NCBI GenBank assembly: GCA_036417435.1
Contig: CM070910.1
Span: forward strand, 69,162,784 to 69,226,783
From: Inia geoffrensis
Lineage: Eukaryota > Chordata > Mammalia > Artiodactyla > Iniidae
DNA length: 64,000 nucleotides
Direction of reading: 5' to 3'
Shown piece after piece: positions 23,691 to 33,429 of the stretch; within the stretch, counting starts at the first letter, position 1, and every line of letters begins with the position of its first letter. The translations under genes were made by a program, and so were the position numbers. The notes under the pieces are model-generated. The model did not search any database and had not been told where the DNA came from. It saw nothing but the letters and a program-made list of their open reading frames with translations.

Positions 23691-25805
23691 AGTGATCTGA
23701 ATCCAAGGTGCTTCCCTGCAGCCACCTAATCATACACGCCCCTCCCTCCTCCTGCAGAGGAGAACATCTTTAGGCCATGTGCCCCCCTCCCCACCTATAT
23801 CTCTAGTTTTTAGCAAGTCTCCTGCACCTTACTCTCTGGCCTTCTCTCCTTCCAGCACTAAGATGTTTTTTCAGTTTCTTCCCATCATCTGATTTCAAGG
23901 TGGGATCCCAAATCCTGCCCTCAGCCCACCCCACTCTTATGTCCTCCTCTGCTGCTCTGTGCTCTCTCCATCCATCCGTGAGGTGCTCATTACACATGCA
24001 CATTTTACAAGGACAAAGCAAACACATTTGCGTTTAGATCAATTTTGTCTTGGTCAAACTGGGGGACATTTACAATACAGAAATAGGAGAGGACTGGAAT
24101 GTTTTATCACAAGGAATTAAAGCTATTATTCCACAAACCTGATCACTGTGAGCAGCCAAAACAAATATGTTGAGTAACTTCTTCCCGCTAACTAGTTCTT
24201 TTGCCTGAAGAGATTGCCAGACAATGGCTTACATGGCCAAGTTTCAAACAGTATATTATATTCACCCCCAGCACTTGCCTTCTGTTTTGGATATAATTTT
24301 GAGAGAAGACATCTTAGAGAGGAAATTCTTGGGGAAAAGATATAAAGAGAAAAGTACCAGAGAGATAGATAGATAGATCCAGATTTCAGAAACATTGCAA
24401 AAATTAACAACAACAGCAATATAATGACTATAATTTTTCAAGCATCTTCAGACCACAAATATAATGCTGGGGGAAAATAGATGTATTTGTTCTCCTCCTG
24501 CCTTATGGCTGAAAGAGCAAGCCATGCATGATGTTTATGACCTGGCTAGTGATGTGTCCCTTCAGGGACTTATTAACTCCATCCTTATAGAGGGTGACTG
24601 ATCCGCATCAAAATTAGAAATTGCTTAAAACCAGAAAAAAAGTATTTAATTCCTAAATAGGCCATTAGTGTGATACTGGACAGTTTGTTATGCTGTAATG
24701 TAATATTGAAATTCCTTGAGGCAACCGATTTTCAGTAGTGAATTAAAAAGACCAAAACTAAACTGAGTGTTTGAGGAATGAGTGAAAAACGTCTTGGACA
24801 GCTAAGTATTTTATAGGTTGTGTGTCAGCAACTGACCTTTTGAAAATCAAATCATTAGCCTTCCCAAGAAACCTAAATGCACATGAGCCCAGCCCAACTG
24901 TGCAGAAGGTATGAAAACATTTGAATGGAAAACTAATCGTCTACTTGGATTTCCAGAGCAGGGGGAAGTATTTAAGAAACAAAATGTCAGAATAATGACC
25001 ATTATCCTCAAAAGAAAGTAAGTGGACTAAAAATAGCAATGGACAGTTTTGCTCCTTAGAAATTATAAGCACTGATGCATAGTGTAACGGCAGCAGACAT
25101 TTATGGCAGGTTTTCTACCTTGAGTGTGTGCCTGGATTCGCTGTCCCCGCCTCACTGCATGGTTAATGCAACCTTTGACAACGTTTTCCCAGGGTTGCAG
25201 AATTCCAAGAATAACACATACAAACAAAATAGTATCATTCCTTATCTTACAGTTAGAGAGAAGCTGATTTACCGGCTACATGTGACAATAGATTAAATAA
25301 GACAGCATTGTTTTCATGCCTATACCTATCTTCAAGCTTAAGGTAAATACCTGTTTGAAAGACTGCAACTAAAGCAATCAGGGTATTGGAGTGATTCACC
25401 AACAGCTCTAATTACAGAAGCATAAAACTATATGTGCCTATAGGCTTGTAAATGCTCACTAACTCCCATTGCTCACTGTTTCTATCCAAAAGCCCCAGTT
25501 AATTTCCTTTTCCTGAATTATGGAAATTATGGAAATTTCCTGTATCTGAATTATGGAAGTGTGGGAAAAGTCACTAGTCTAGTAAATGTATCTTTCAACA
25601 GATACTTAATTGTCTTCCTGAAGTTACTGTAATTTATTTCAGGAGCTGAGCCTTTTTTCCTGGAATCTTTCTTGTTCTCATCAAGACAGGCATTCCTCCA
25701 AGGGCATCCTGATATTTCTCCTGGCTAATCTCTGGGGATGTTATCAAATGTATGGTAGAGTAAGTTAATATTTCACCAAAGGTTAAAAAGGAAGGAAGAA
25801 TACAC
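23691..25805. other. Single-copy DNA, no gene recognised
   Basis: No repeat family was identified over about 2.1 kb except a short GATA run near 24363-24378. Open frames lack recognisable domains. Confidence 0.4.
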
Positions 25806-25853
25806 GGATGTGTGTGTGTGTGTGCGGGGTGTGTGTGTGTCGTGTGTGTGTGT
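25806..25853 (+). repeat. Imperfect (TG)n microsatellite
   Basis: TG alternation interrupted by 'cggg' and 'cg', suggesting an older tract fixed by substitutions. Confidence 0.9.
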
Positions 25854-26579
25854 CAAGAATCATATTCAGGTTAAAATATTATTAAATTCATAGCACTGTA
25901 AAAATTTTACATCAATATAGATGCTTTCAACAAGCATATAAATCAAAGCCTTGCCCAGTCCCTGGCCTGACTGATGAGATTTTTCCATTAAAATTGCCCA
26001 TTCCATCCCAGATATGGATAATATATAATTCAAAGTTGAAATTGGGTCCCTTGAGTTTCTTGAGATTGGATAAATGTCTCAAAACATCAGCAAATAGGCC
26101 TTAAAGGGTGGCACAATCTCTAAACCACCCGATGCCTTGTCAATAGCAGGAGAGGCGGGATGAGACACAAAGCAACCTTTGTGTGACCTCAACCCTCCCC
26201 CAACCTCTGAAAAGTAATAAGGACTGTTCCTTGGGTCTTTGTTGGAGGAAGCTGAGAATAAGAATGATGAGCTCCTGCGTTCCCACAGAGACTTAAAGTA
26301 ACCACAGCTCTTTCCGCTCAAAATTGCTGTATTTGGTGACCTGAGGTTCAACTAGATGAGATTTTGCCATGTTCAAGCGTTCAGAAATAACTCGCACTAT
26401 CGCTCTCCTGAGTGAGACAACCCACCAGGGCTAGTGTGCCTCAAGGAGATAGTGAGGGTGGGGGAGAGACAGGGTACAGAAGGACATATTTCAAGGTGGT
26501 AGGTGGACTGGGGAACAGGAACTGTCTGAATGCTTCTCAGGGACCCTGTGATTTTAGCGGAGGTTATTTTAAGATGAGA
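25854..26579. other. No gene recognised
   Basis: No repeat or exon recognised. Confidence 0.4.
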
Positions 26580-26770
26580 AAAAAGCACCAGATTCAGAAT
26601 TAGTAAACCAGGTTTCTGGTCAGCTCTGCCACTAATTTATTTTGTGACCTTGGTTACGTTTCTTAATCTCTCTGGGCCTCAGTTTCCCCACCTACAGATT
26701 GGCTGAAACAATGTCCAAGTTACTGTTACTTTGCCAAAGTCTACAGTTTTGTGACTGTTACCTGTTCATC
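26580..26770 (+). repeat. MIR SINE
   Basis: Sense MIR core: 'ggtttctggtcagctctgcc', 'actaatttattttgtgacct', 'acgtttcttaatctctctgg' and 'gcctcagtttccccacctac'. One of the better preserved MIRs here. Confidence 0.85.
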
Positions 26771-26840
26771 AGAGATATGAGAAAACTGATACTAACAGCA
26801 ATCATGTAACTGGAGGAAGAGAGAAGATGTGAACTAAAAA

Positions 26841-27355
26841 TGCCACCTGTCATATCAGTAAACAAAGGACGTTGCAGCCATCAAGCCATCACATTAGAGC
26901 TGCCCTGATGGTGAGCCCTGAGGCAACTCACAATGCAGGCAGGATGCCCTCCGCCACATCTAGCGGACAGCCGCTGTAGCCACACCCGACAGTCCGTGCT
27001 GAGGACACTCAGGATGCGAAGCACAGGATACTGGCCCCAGGTAGCTGACGTGCATATCAAAGGAATGACTTCAATGAGCCCAGACTTTGCATCTTCCCGT
27101 ACATAGAAAAGCACTAAATTCCTTAACTTGAGATAATCTGGTTTTCCTTAATTCCCAGTAATCGTTTGATGTTCCGACTACCTGGTCTTTGTTGCAAAAA
27201 CTCCTATACATCCCGGCTCCCCCTCTCTTGCCTCTTCAGAGCAGTCTCTCAGAGTTATCTGAGGTGCTGTGTCCCAGGCTTAAGTCCTCAGTTTTGTCCG
27301 CCGAATAAAACATAAATCTCAACTTTTAGGTTGTGCACTTTTTTTTCAGTCGACA
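26841..27355 (+). mobile_element. Solo LTR of an endogenous retrovirus (class I-like)
   Basis: It starts TG (tgccacctg) and ends CA (cagtcgaca), about 515 bp, with a 4-bp duplication 'aaaa' on each side (26837-26840 and 27356-27359). A TATA-like 'cctatacatc' lies near 27205, and an AATAAA polyadenylation signal at 27304-27309 precedes a T-rich U5 end. No gag, pol or env sequence adjoins it, so it is a solo LTR left by LTR-LTR recombination. The class call rests on the 4-bp duplication and R-region layout. The A-rich flanks weaken the duplication evidence slightly. Confidence 0.75.
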
Positions 27356-27631
27356 AAAACGAATTGAGTTTTCTCAGCCTAGCTAATGACACTCCGCAGC
27401 TCAGCAGTGAGGCTGTCAGAGAGAGGCAATGGAATAAATCAACATCCTTAGGCTAATCACACGTGGAAGACCTCTGTGCATCACTATGGAAACCAAAGGG
27501 AAAGTAACCCCAGTGAAGGTCAAAGACTGGGAAAGTGAACATGGCATTATGATAGGAATAGGTAATATCTACCAAAGCCTGTGACTTCACCAGATTAGTC
27601 GGCAATACAGTGAGATCCTAATTATTTTCTA
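27356..27631. other. No feature recognised
   Basis: Short single-copy spacer after the LTR. Confidence 0.4.
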
Positions 27632-27806
27632 AAAGTGTCTTAACGTAGGGTCCATGCACCACCTGCTTCAGAATTACCAGGGTACAAAAGCAAATTCCCT
27701 GAACTCACCCAGACCCACTGAATCTCTGGAAAAAGGGAATCTGCATTTCTAAGAAGTTCCCCCAGGTATTTCTTTTGCACAATAAAACTTGAGAACTACT
27801 GACCCG
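27632..27806 (+). mobile_element. MER5A-like hAT nonautonomous DNA transposon
   Basis: 'gcttcagaattaccagggta', 'cagacccactgaatctctgg', 'gggaatctgcatttctaaga' and 'acttgagaactactga' keep MER5A order ('gcatcagaatcacctggag ... ctgattcagtaggtct ... gcatttctaacaagttcccaggtg'). This is an old Charlie-derived MITE without coding capacity. Confidence 0.75.
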
Positions 27807-28269
27807 GCAGATGGAGAGAAAGAAGTTGGGAGAAAATGAATAATGAAGGGCCCAGCATGTATACTCAAGGAGTGAGAGTCTGGGTAACTCTGAGGTACAG
27901 GGTCAAAGAGAAACTTATTTTTCACTGTAAACTCTTCAATTCAGTTTGCATTTTTACCATGAGCAAGAATTAAATAAATACATATTTGTAATCCTGAAAA
28001 AACTGTTTGAGTGCAAAATAATTTGGTACACTTCTCAGAGCTGGAAAAAATGAACACTCTTTATAAAGTTGAAAGATAAATAACAGCAACCGTTTAAATT
28101 TTTCTTTTTCAATCAGACTTGGAAAGGTTAGGCAAAATACAGCCTTAGTTCTGCATTTTATCAGATTAAGGATGGCAAGGAAGACTGTCAGAAGGATACT
28201 TAATAAAGATGCCTCCCCTCAGTTCATCTTATATCTGGGTGGTACCCTAGAATTCGTACCTTGTTACTA
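27807..28269. other. No feature recognised
   Basis: AT-rich single-copy DNA. Confidence 0.4.
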
Positions 28270-28730
28270 TGTTGTAGGAAGGGGGACCCCTTCCAGGGCC
28301 CAAGAGTGGGCTCTTGTCTAACTCTTGGAAATGAATTGTCTGAGGAGACACATGTGCTGACAAAGCAAGAGACTTTACTGGGAAGGGGCACCCAGGCAGA
28401 GAGCAGTGGGGTAAGGGAACCCAGGAGAACTGCTCTGCCACGTGGCTCGCAGTCTCGGGTTTTATCGTAAACAATCACTCTGACTCAGGGTCCTTCCTGG
28501 TGGCGCACTCATCGCTCAGCCAAGATGGGTTCCAGCGAGAAGGATTCTGGGAAGTTGGTAGGACATATGGACTGGCGTCTCCTTTTGACCTTTCCCAAAT
28601 TCTTCGGGTTGGTGGTGGCTTGTTAGTGCCGTGTTCCTTACCAGCACCTCCTGTCGTAAAATAACTCATGCAAATAGTTACTGTGGTGCCCGGCCAGTGT
28701 GGGTGGTTTCAGTCAGTGTTTTCCCTAACA
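28270..28730 (-). mobile_element. Solo LTR of an endogenous retrovirus (minus strand)
   Basis: Bounded by inverted TGTT...AACA ends (tgttgtagg at 28270; ccctaaca ending at 28730), about 461 bp. Read on the minus strand it has a TATA-like 'gataaaaccc', then a variant polyadenylation signal AGTAAA (plus-strand 28374-28379) followed by 'gtctcttgctttgtcag', which is typical of the R region of gammaretrovirus-like LTRs. A possible 4-bp duplication is acta/acga (one mismatch). No internal retroviral sequence is present. Confidence 0.75.
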
Positions 28731-28789
28731 ACGACACTATTTTTTGTTTGTTTGTTTCCTCGGTGATTAGCAGTTTTTGCTAACTTATG

Positions 28790-28895
28790 AGAACCTCATA
28801 AGCAGAGACCATAAATTATGTTTCTTCATATATCCCATAGCCTTTTTCATGCCACATAGGTCATAGTATTTGCTCAGTAAAATCCTTATGAAATA
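28790..28895 (+). repeat. L2 3' end fragment
   Basis: 'cagagaccataaattatgtt', 'cttcatatatcccatagcct' and 'tttgctcagtaaaatcctta' resemble the sense end of L2 ('tctttgtatccccag...gtgctcaataaat'). Confidence 0.4.
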
Positions 28896-29599
28896 CTTTC
28901 TTTTCTGTACCACATAACATGTTCCCGTTCTCAAGAAGACTAAAATTCAAAGAAATCAAACCTCCAAGACAGGCTGAAAGTTGTGAGGTCCAATATTTGT
29001 AAAAAGAGGATGCCTAAGGAGAAAAGGGACAGAGAGATCAGGACCAGGGGCCCCAGGATCATTTTCACAAGAAGTCTGCTCAAGAAAACTCCAGGACTAA
29101 AGGGTCCACAGTGTTGAGCTCTGACTGGAGGAGACAGGCAGAGGCCTTCTGCCAAGGCAATTGTTTTAAATGAGGCACCATAAGCTTAGGTGAAATTTAT
29201 TAGAAAGTGTCTCGCCCCACAGTCCCAGCCATGGGAGAACCAGTGGGATGTACTGGGCTATGCCCCTTATGAGAAGGGGAGGGATGAGCACTGCCTGGTA
29301 TAAGGGTGAGAAATGTACCACCAGGCCCCGTTATTAAGTATCTATTAGAGAGGTCAGCTTTCTTCCCCACTCTGCTCAAGACAGGTGGAGACAGACCTGG
29401 AAGTACTTTTGGGACACTTTCCAACTATCTGTTAGAAAGCAGAAGTTAAGCTGCTTCAGTGGTTCAACGGTAATGAGGTGGCAGAGAGCAGCAGACAACC
29501 ATTTGATGCAAGATGAGCATCTGGGCCACTGGACAAATGGTGTTGCCCTAAAAAAGCAGCAGATCTACCCCAGCAGCTAACCGTACCCTAAACTCAGAA
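28896..29599. other. No gene recognised
   Basis: No clear repeat or coding signature. The 3' part may already belong to the following LTR-like element. Confidence 0.35.
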
Positions 29600-30005
29600 T
29601 CCCCTTTCTAGGGTACAGAGCTGTGAGTGGTCTCTAGAGAGCAGCTGCCCAATCAGGGACTAGTTTCCCAGTCCTCTTGCACCTGGAGACATATAAAGTG
29701 AACAGAAATGACGTGCATCACTTCCAGACCAAGGCTTGCAAGCAGTTACTGAACCTTCACTCCCTTTCCAGTTCCATTGGCTGGACAGAACTGGAAGATG
29801 TCAACCTCTATGGGCTGACAGAGCCACAGGATGGAAAAAGCTTGGGTCAGAATCATTTCATAAAGGAGTCATGGATCAACAAGGAACCACTGCTTGGGAC
29901 TGGTACTACCTTAACAAGAAATCAACTTCTGTTGGTTTGAGATGTAATACATTTTGGGTTCTATTTGTAATAGCAACTAGCATTACCCTAACCCATGTAG
30001 TTAGC
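29600..30005 (+). repeat. Ancient LTR-like repeat (MaLR/ERVL type)
   Basis: 'ttgcacctggagacatataa' and 'tgacgtgcatcacttccaga' occur before 'atcaacttctgttggtttga', 'gatgtaatacattttgggtt' and 'gtaatagcaactagcattac'. The latter follow the conserved LTR tail 'aataaacttctattg...taagccactgagatttgggggt...acagcagctagcat'. The family is not determined. Confidence 0.5.
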
Positions 30006-30507
30006 TAGGCCAAAGGTAAACACTGTCTTTCCGAAGCTCAGGGACAGTATCTATTGATAGATCTGAATAAGGTTCAGTCCAAGGGGCAAGAGCCTGGGGT
30101 TGCTTTACTCTGACTAGGTGTTTGCAAGGGACAGAAGACGCTTGTGATAAGCTTTACCAGGCTCGAATGGGAAGTGCTCCTTTTTGGATTCTCTTCTCTC
30201 CAGGACACGCCCAACGATAACTTCCAAAGGAGATATAACTCCCTTCCATTTCTCTCCCCATCATATGCCCTTTAGAGAGGGGTGTGCTTCCAAGGCCTGG
30301 AATACCATCTGGCTGCAAAATGTTTTAAGAGTTGATGAGTTTCCTTTTGCAAAGAGCAGCCCCATTAAAAAAACAAAAACAAAACGAACAAGGCCAGGAA
30401 ACCCAGTTACAGCCCAGAAGACAGCCCACAAATTTCCCTGAGAATGTTGACTGACTTGTGTTTTCCTGTGATAAAAGATCATAGAAAATTATAATAGGGG
30501 CTTGTAG

Positions 30508-30509
<2 letters not shown>
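30006..30509. other. No gene recognised
   Basis: Single-copy DNA with an A-rich run near 30367-30387. No domain was seen in the open frames. Confidence 0.4.

Positions 30510-30562
<53 letters not shown>
30510..30562 (+). repeat. (CA)n microsatellite, about 26 units
   Basis: An uninterrupted CA alternation of 53 bases, the longest perfect dinucleotide tract in the window and likely polymorphic. Confidence 0.97.
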
Positions 30563-30564
<2 letters not shown>

Positions 30565-30649
30565 GAAGATATTTGACCCTTGAATCCCAAACTCAGGTTA
30601 TATCTATCAGAGACAAAGCCAAACACTGAATCCTACAGGTGGCTAAAAA

Positions 30650-30830
30650 GAAATTAGACACCGTCCCTGACCTCCAGGTACTGCCAATTAGAATATAACT
30701 CTAACCTAAGTGTTACAAAAGAGAAGGATGCAGAATGTGCTATAAGAACAAAAGACAGGGAAGGAATAATTCTACATGGGGCACTCAGAAGTTTTCTTTG
30801 GAGGGATGGAATGAAGTCTGCGTGTGTAGG
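30650..30830 (-). repeat. L2 LINE fragment, antisense
   Basis: 'ccgtccctgacctccaggta', 'ctgccaattagaatataact' and 'gtgctataagaacaaaagac' are in inverted L2 order. Confidence 0.55.
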
Positions 30831-31259
30831 AGGATCGCCCAGAAGAGGCAGGCAGAGAAAACAACTCAAGTACAGACCATGAGATAGGAGAGGACAGGAA
30901 GTTTACTTACTTTGGGTCCTCTTGCTTACAAGAGCTTTTGGTGCCATTATCTCAAGGCAAGGGAATAATGCAATCTTAGTTACTAGCCTTCTTAGACTTT
31001 TTCTTTCCAAAAAGATAAAAATGCAATTTTTAAGCAGTCAACCTGCCACTAAGAACTCTCTGGGATATTGGGTAGATGAAGGGAGGGCTATATTCTGAAG
31101 CAGCAGAGAACTAGGATATAAGGGAGCCCAATCCACAATTTGCCAAAATCATGTAATGCTCAGGTTTCTGATGGAAGCTAAGACACTGAGTAAGGAGAAG
31201 AAAGTAAAAGCTGAAAAATCCATATTGCTTTGGGGTAAATGACCTATGAAATGGGATGG
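30831..31259. other. No gene recognised
   Basis: No repeat or exon recognised. Confidence 0.4.
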
Positions 31260-31279
31260 GGCCATACTTCAGTAGTGCC

Positions 31280-31325
31280 AAACACCCAGCAGGCGTTCAT
31301 TAAATGCCTGTTGAATGAATAGCCC
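31280..31325 (+). repeat. L2 3' terminus
   Basis: 'agcaggcgttcattaaatgc' and 'ctgttgaatgaatag' match the sense L2 end. Confidence 0.65.
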
Positions 31326-31482
31326 GTACATCTCGGATATGCTTTGCCATGATAACCTGTGCCAGGAGTATTGTTAAAAGTTCATTGGTTCTGTTGCCCT
31401 AATTTAGTGACTCATCCTCTGTCCTTACCACCCACATGCAATCAGAGCACAGAAACTTCTCAGGGCTAAGCTAGAAAAAATA

Positions 31483-31483
<1 letters not shown>

Positions 31484-31535
<52 letters not shown>
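31484..31535 (+). repeat. (TG)n(TA)n compound microsatellite
   Basis: About 18 TG units run directly into about 7 AT units. Confidence 0.95.
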
Positions 31536-31536
<1 letters not shown>

Positions 31537-31672
31537 AAATGTATTCAACATATATACGATTTATGTAAGAAATACAATGTCTGACTCCTATCAGAAAACA
31601 GAATATATATATTCATATAGGAGTCATACAGTGTAATTCTTGCTTAAAACATATATATGTAAAGGACTTTCC
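31536..31672. repeat. Imperfect inverted repeat (foldback)
   Basis: Arms acaatgtctgactcctat (31574-31591) and ataggagtcatacagtgt (31617-31634) pair at 16 of 18 positions, with a 25-base AT-rich loop. Pairing continues outward at lower identity ('catatata' on both sides) for roughly 30-40 bp more. It may be a small foldback element or an inverted duplication by template switching. No known MITE was recognised. Confidence 0.65.
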
Positions 31673-31727
31673 AAGCTGGGAGTCCCATAAATATCAAGCA
31701 CTGCCCTCCATTCAAGCTCTAGATCTG

Positions 31728-31749
31728 TCTCTCTCTCTCTCTCTCTCTC
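31728..31749 (+). repeat. (TC)n microsatellite
   Basis: Eleven TC units. Confidence 0.95.
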
Positions 31750-31934
31750 AGTCACAGAAAGAACAGGAAAGACACATCCATCTAGATAGCTATAGACCTT
31801 TCAGTAAGGACAGTTTTAAAGTGTCTAACATGGTGAGAGCTATGAAATCATTCTTCACATGTACATTTTTAAAGGTCTATATGCATAAATTAGTTTCCCA
31901 TAGTGCTGCAGAGCTCTAATTATTTTTTAATTTA

Positions 31935-32000
31935 TACAAATACATGCAATTAAAATGCAATTACAATATAATTAAAATGCCAGTATAATTAAAATGCAGA
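31935..32000 (+). repeat. Short degenerate tandem repeat
   Basis: The core 'attaaaatgc' occurs three times at spacings of about 25 bp ('caattaaaatgcaatt', 'ataattaaaatgccag', 'ataattaaaatgcaga'). Confidence 0.6.
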
Positions 32001-32445
32001 AAGAAGAAAATTTATAAATCTGTTCATGAAGCCCCTTGATTTCTTCTTGTGTTCAATGAATGCTACTTACGATTTAAAGATTGTGAAAAATCTTATTTCG
32101 GTTAGTAAGGCCATCCCGTCAATCCATGTACCTTAGAATGTGAAGTCTTGTCTAGATCCACAGGGTATATCTTTATTATGAATGTTGGACCAGAACTGAC
32201 CAAATGAGAGTTGTTTGACAAAGATATAGCCAAAAGAAGGGGGAAACAAACATTAAGGGTGTCTGCCCTACAGAGTAAAGAATGCATGCAAGATCCAGGT
32301 CCTCCAGTATTTCTCAAATGTTGGCCAGATATAATTACATAGTTCCCTAACAAGAGCCACCACCCTCTTTACCCTAATTGCTCTGTAAATGAAGAAATTC
32401 AGTTAACAGGGACTGATCTGAGGTACAGCAGTGCACGATAGACTT

Positions 32446-32474
32446 TAAAAAAACAAAACAAAACAAAACAAAAC
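32446..32474 (+). repeat. (AAAAC)n microsatellite
   Basis: Five to six AAAAC units after an A run. Confidence 0.9.
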
Positions 32475-32609
32475 ACTGAAGATGCCTTCTGCTAAATGAC
32501 TTTTTTATAGATAAAAACTTGGGAAGGGGAAAAAAAAGGCAGCAAGCACTCCAATGACAAGCTAGAAACTCAAACCCAAAAGGCTAGACTTGATTAAATT
32601 ATATTCATA

Positions 32610-32850
32610 CAACAAACATTTATTGTGCACTTCTAGGCTCTGGATATATAAAATAACATGTGGTCCCAGTCCTCTGGGAAACCATGGTCTGCAGGAGAGA
32701 ATAGATATGTAAACAGCTCATTGTTATACAAAAGGATCAGTGTTATAGTGGTCACATGCACTTCAGGGGCACAGAGAAATTATTAATAAAAGAGCTCTCC
32801 AGGAAGGAGAAAATGCTTGAGCTGGGTCTAGGGGGCTTATTATCTCAGTG
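32610..32850 (-). repeat. L2 LINE 3' end, antisense
   Basis: 'caacaaacatttattgtgca', 'cttctaggctctggatatat', 'ggtcccagtcctctgggaaa', 'agagctctccaggaaggaga' and 'aaatgcttgagctgggtcta' follow inverted L2 order closely. Confidence 0.8.
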
Positions 32851-33429
32851 ACTGGGGCACAACTGGCATTTAGTGGGTAGAGGTCAGGGAAGCGAACCAT
32901 CATTACCCTCCCTGGATCAATTCCCCACACAAAGAACTGTACTGCTTCTCACATGACTCAAATGTCAAGTATCGTGCCAGGCATTTAGGAGCTAAAAAAC
33001 TTGTTTATAATTATTTGAGCCTTGATGCTAACTCAGTTTTACATATAAACCACAAAGGATATGTTTTCTTTCTTTTTTTTTTTTTCTGGTATCATTCAAA
33101 TATCCAGGAATATTTTTTAATTTTCCAGGAATGCAACTACCTTGTAAAACAAAGGAACATTGCATTTTGTTTTGTTCAGAACTTTTACATTCTTATATAA
33201 ACATATCAAGGTATATGTATTCTTCAATCTTTTGATATAGGGCAAGAAACATTTTTCTTCAGTATATGCCTTTTGATAGGGGTCATAGATTTTATTTCTT
33301 ACATAAATATCAAAATATGTCTACAGTTTCCAGTTTCAACTTCTTAAAACCGGAGTGGAAGCAGAAGAACAATTTCTAATGCGTATGAGCTTCAAATCTC
33401 TAGTTCTTCCTCCAGTTTTTTAGAATGGT
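32851..33429. other. AT-rich DNA, no feature assigned
   Basis: No gene was seen. The 3' part may belong to the 3' UTR of the ancient L1 that follows. Confidence 0.35.

Noticed and set aside
30510..30562. CRISPR-like or other regularly spaced array
   Set aside because: It is a plain CA microsatellite with no spacers. No array of spaced repeats was found anywhere in the window.
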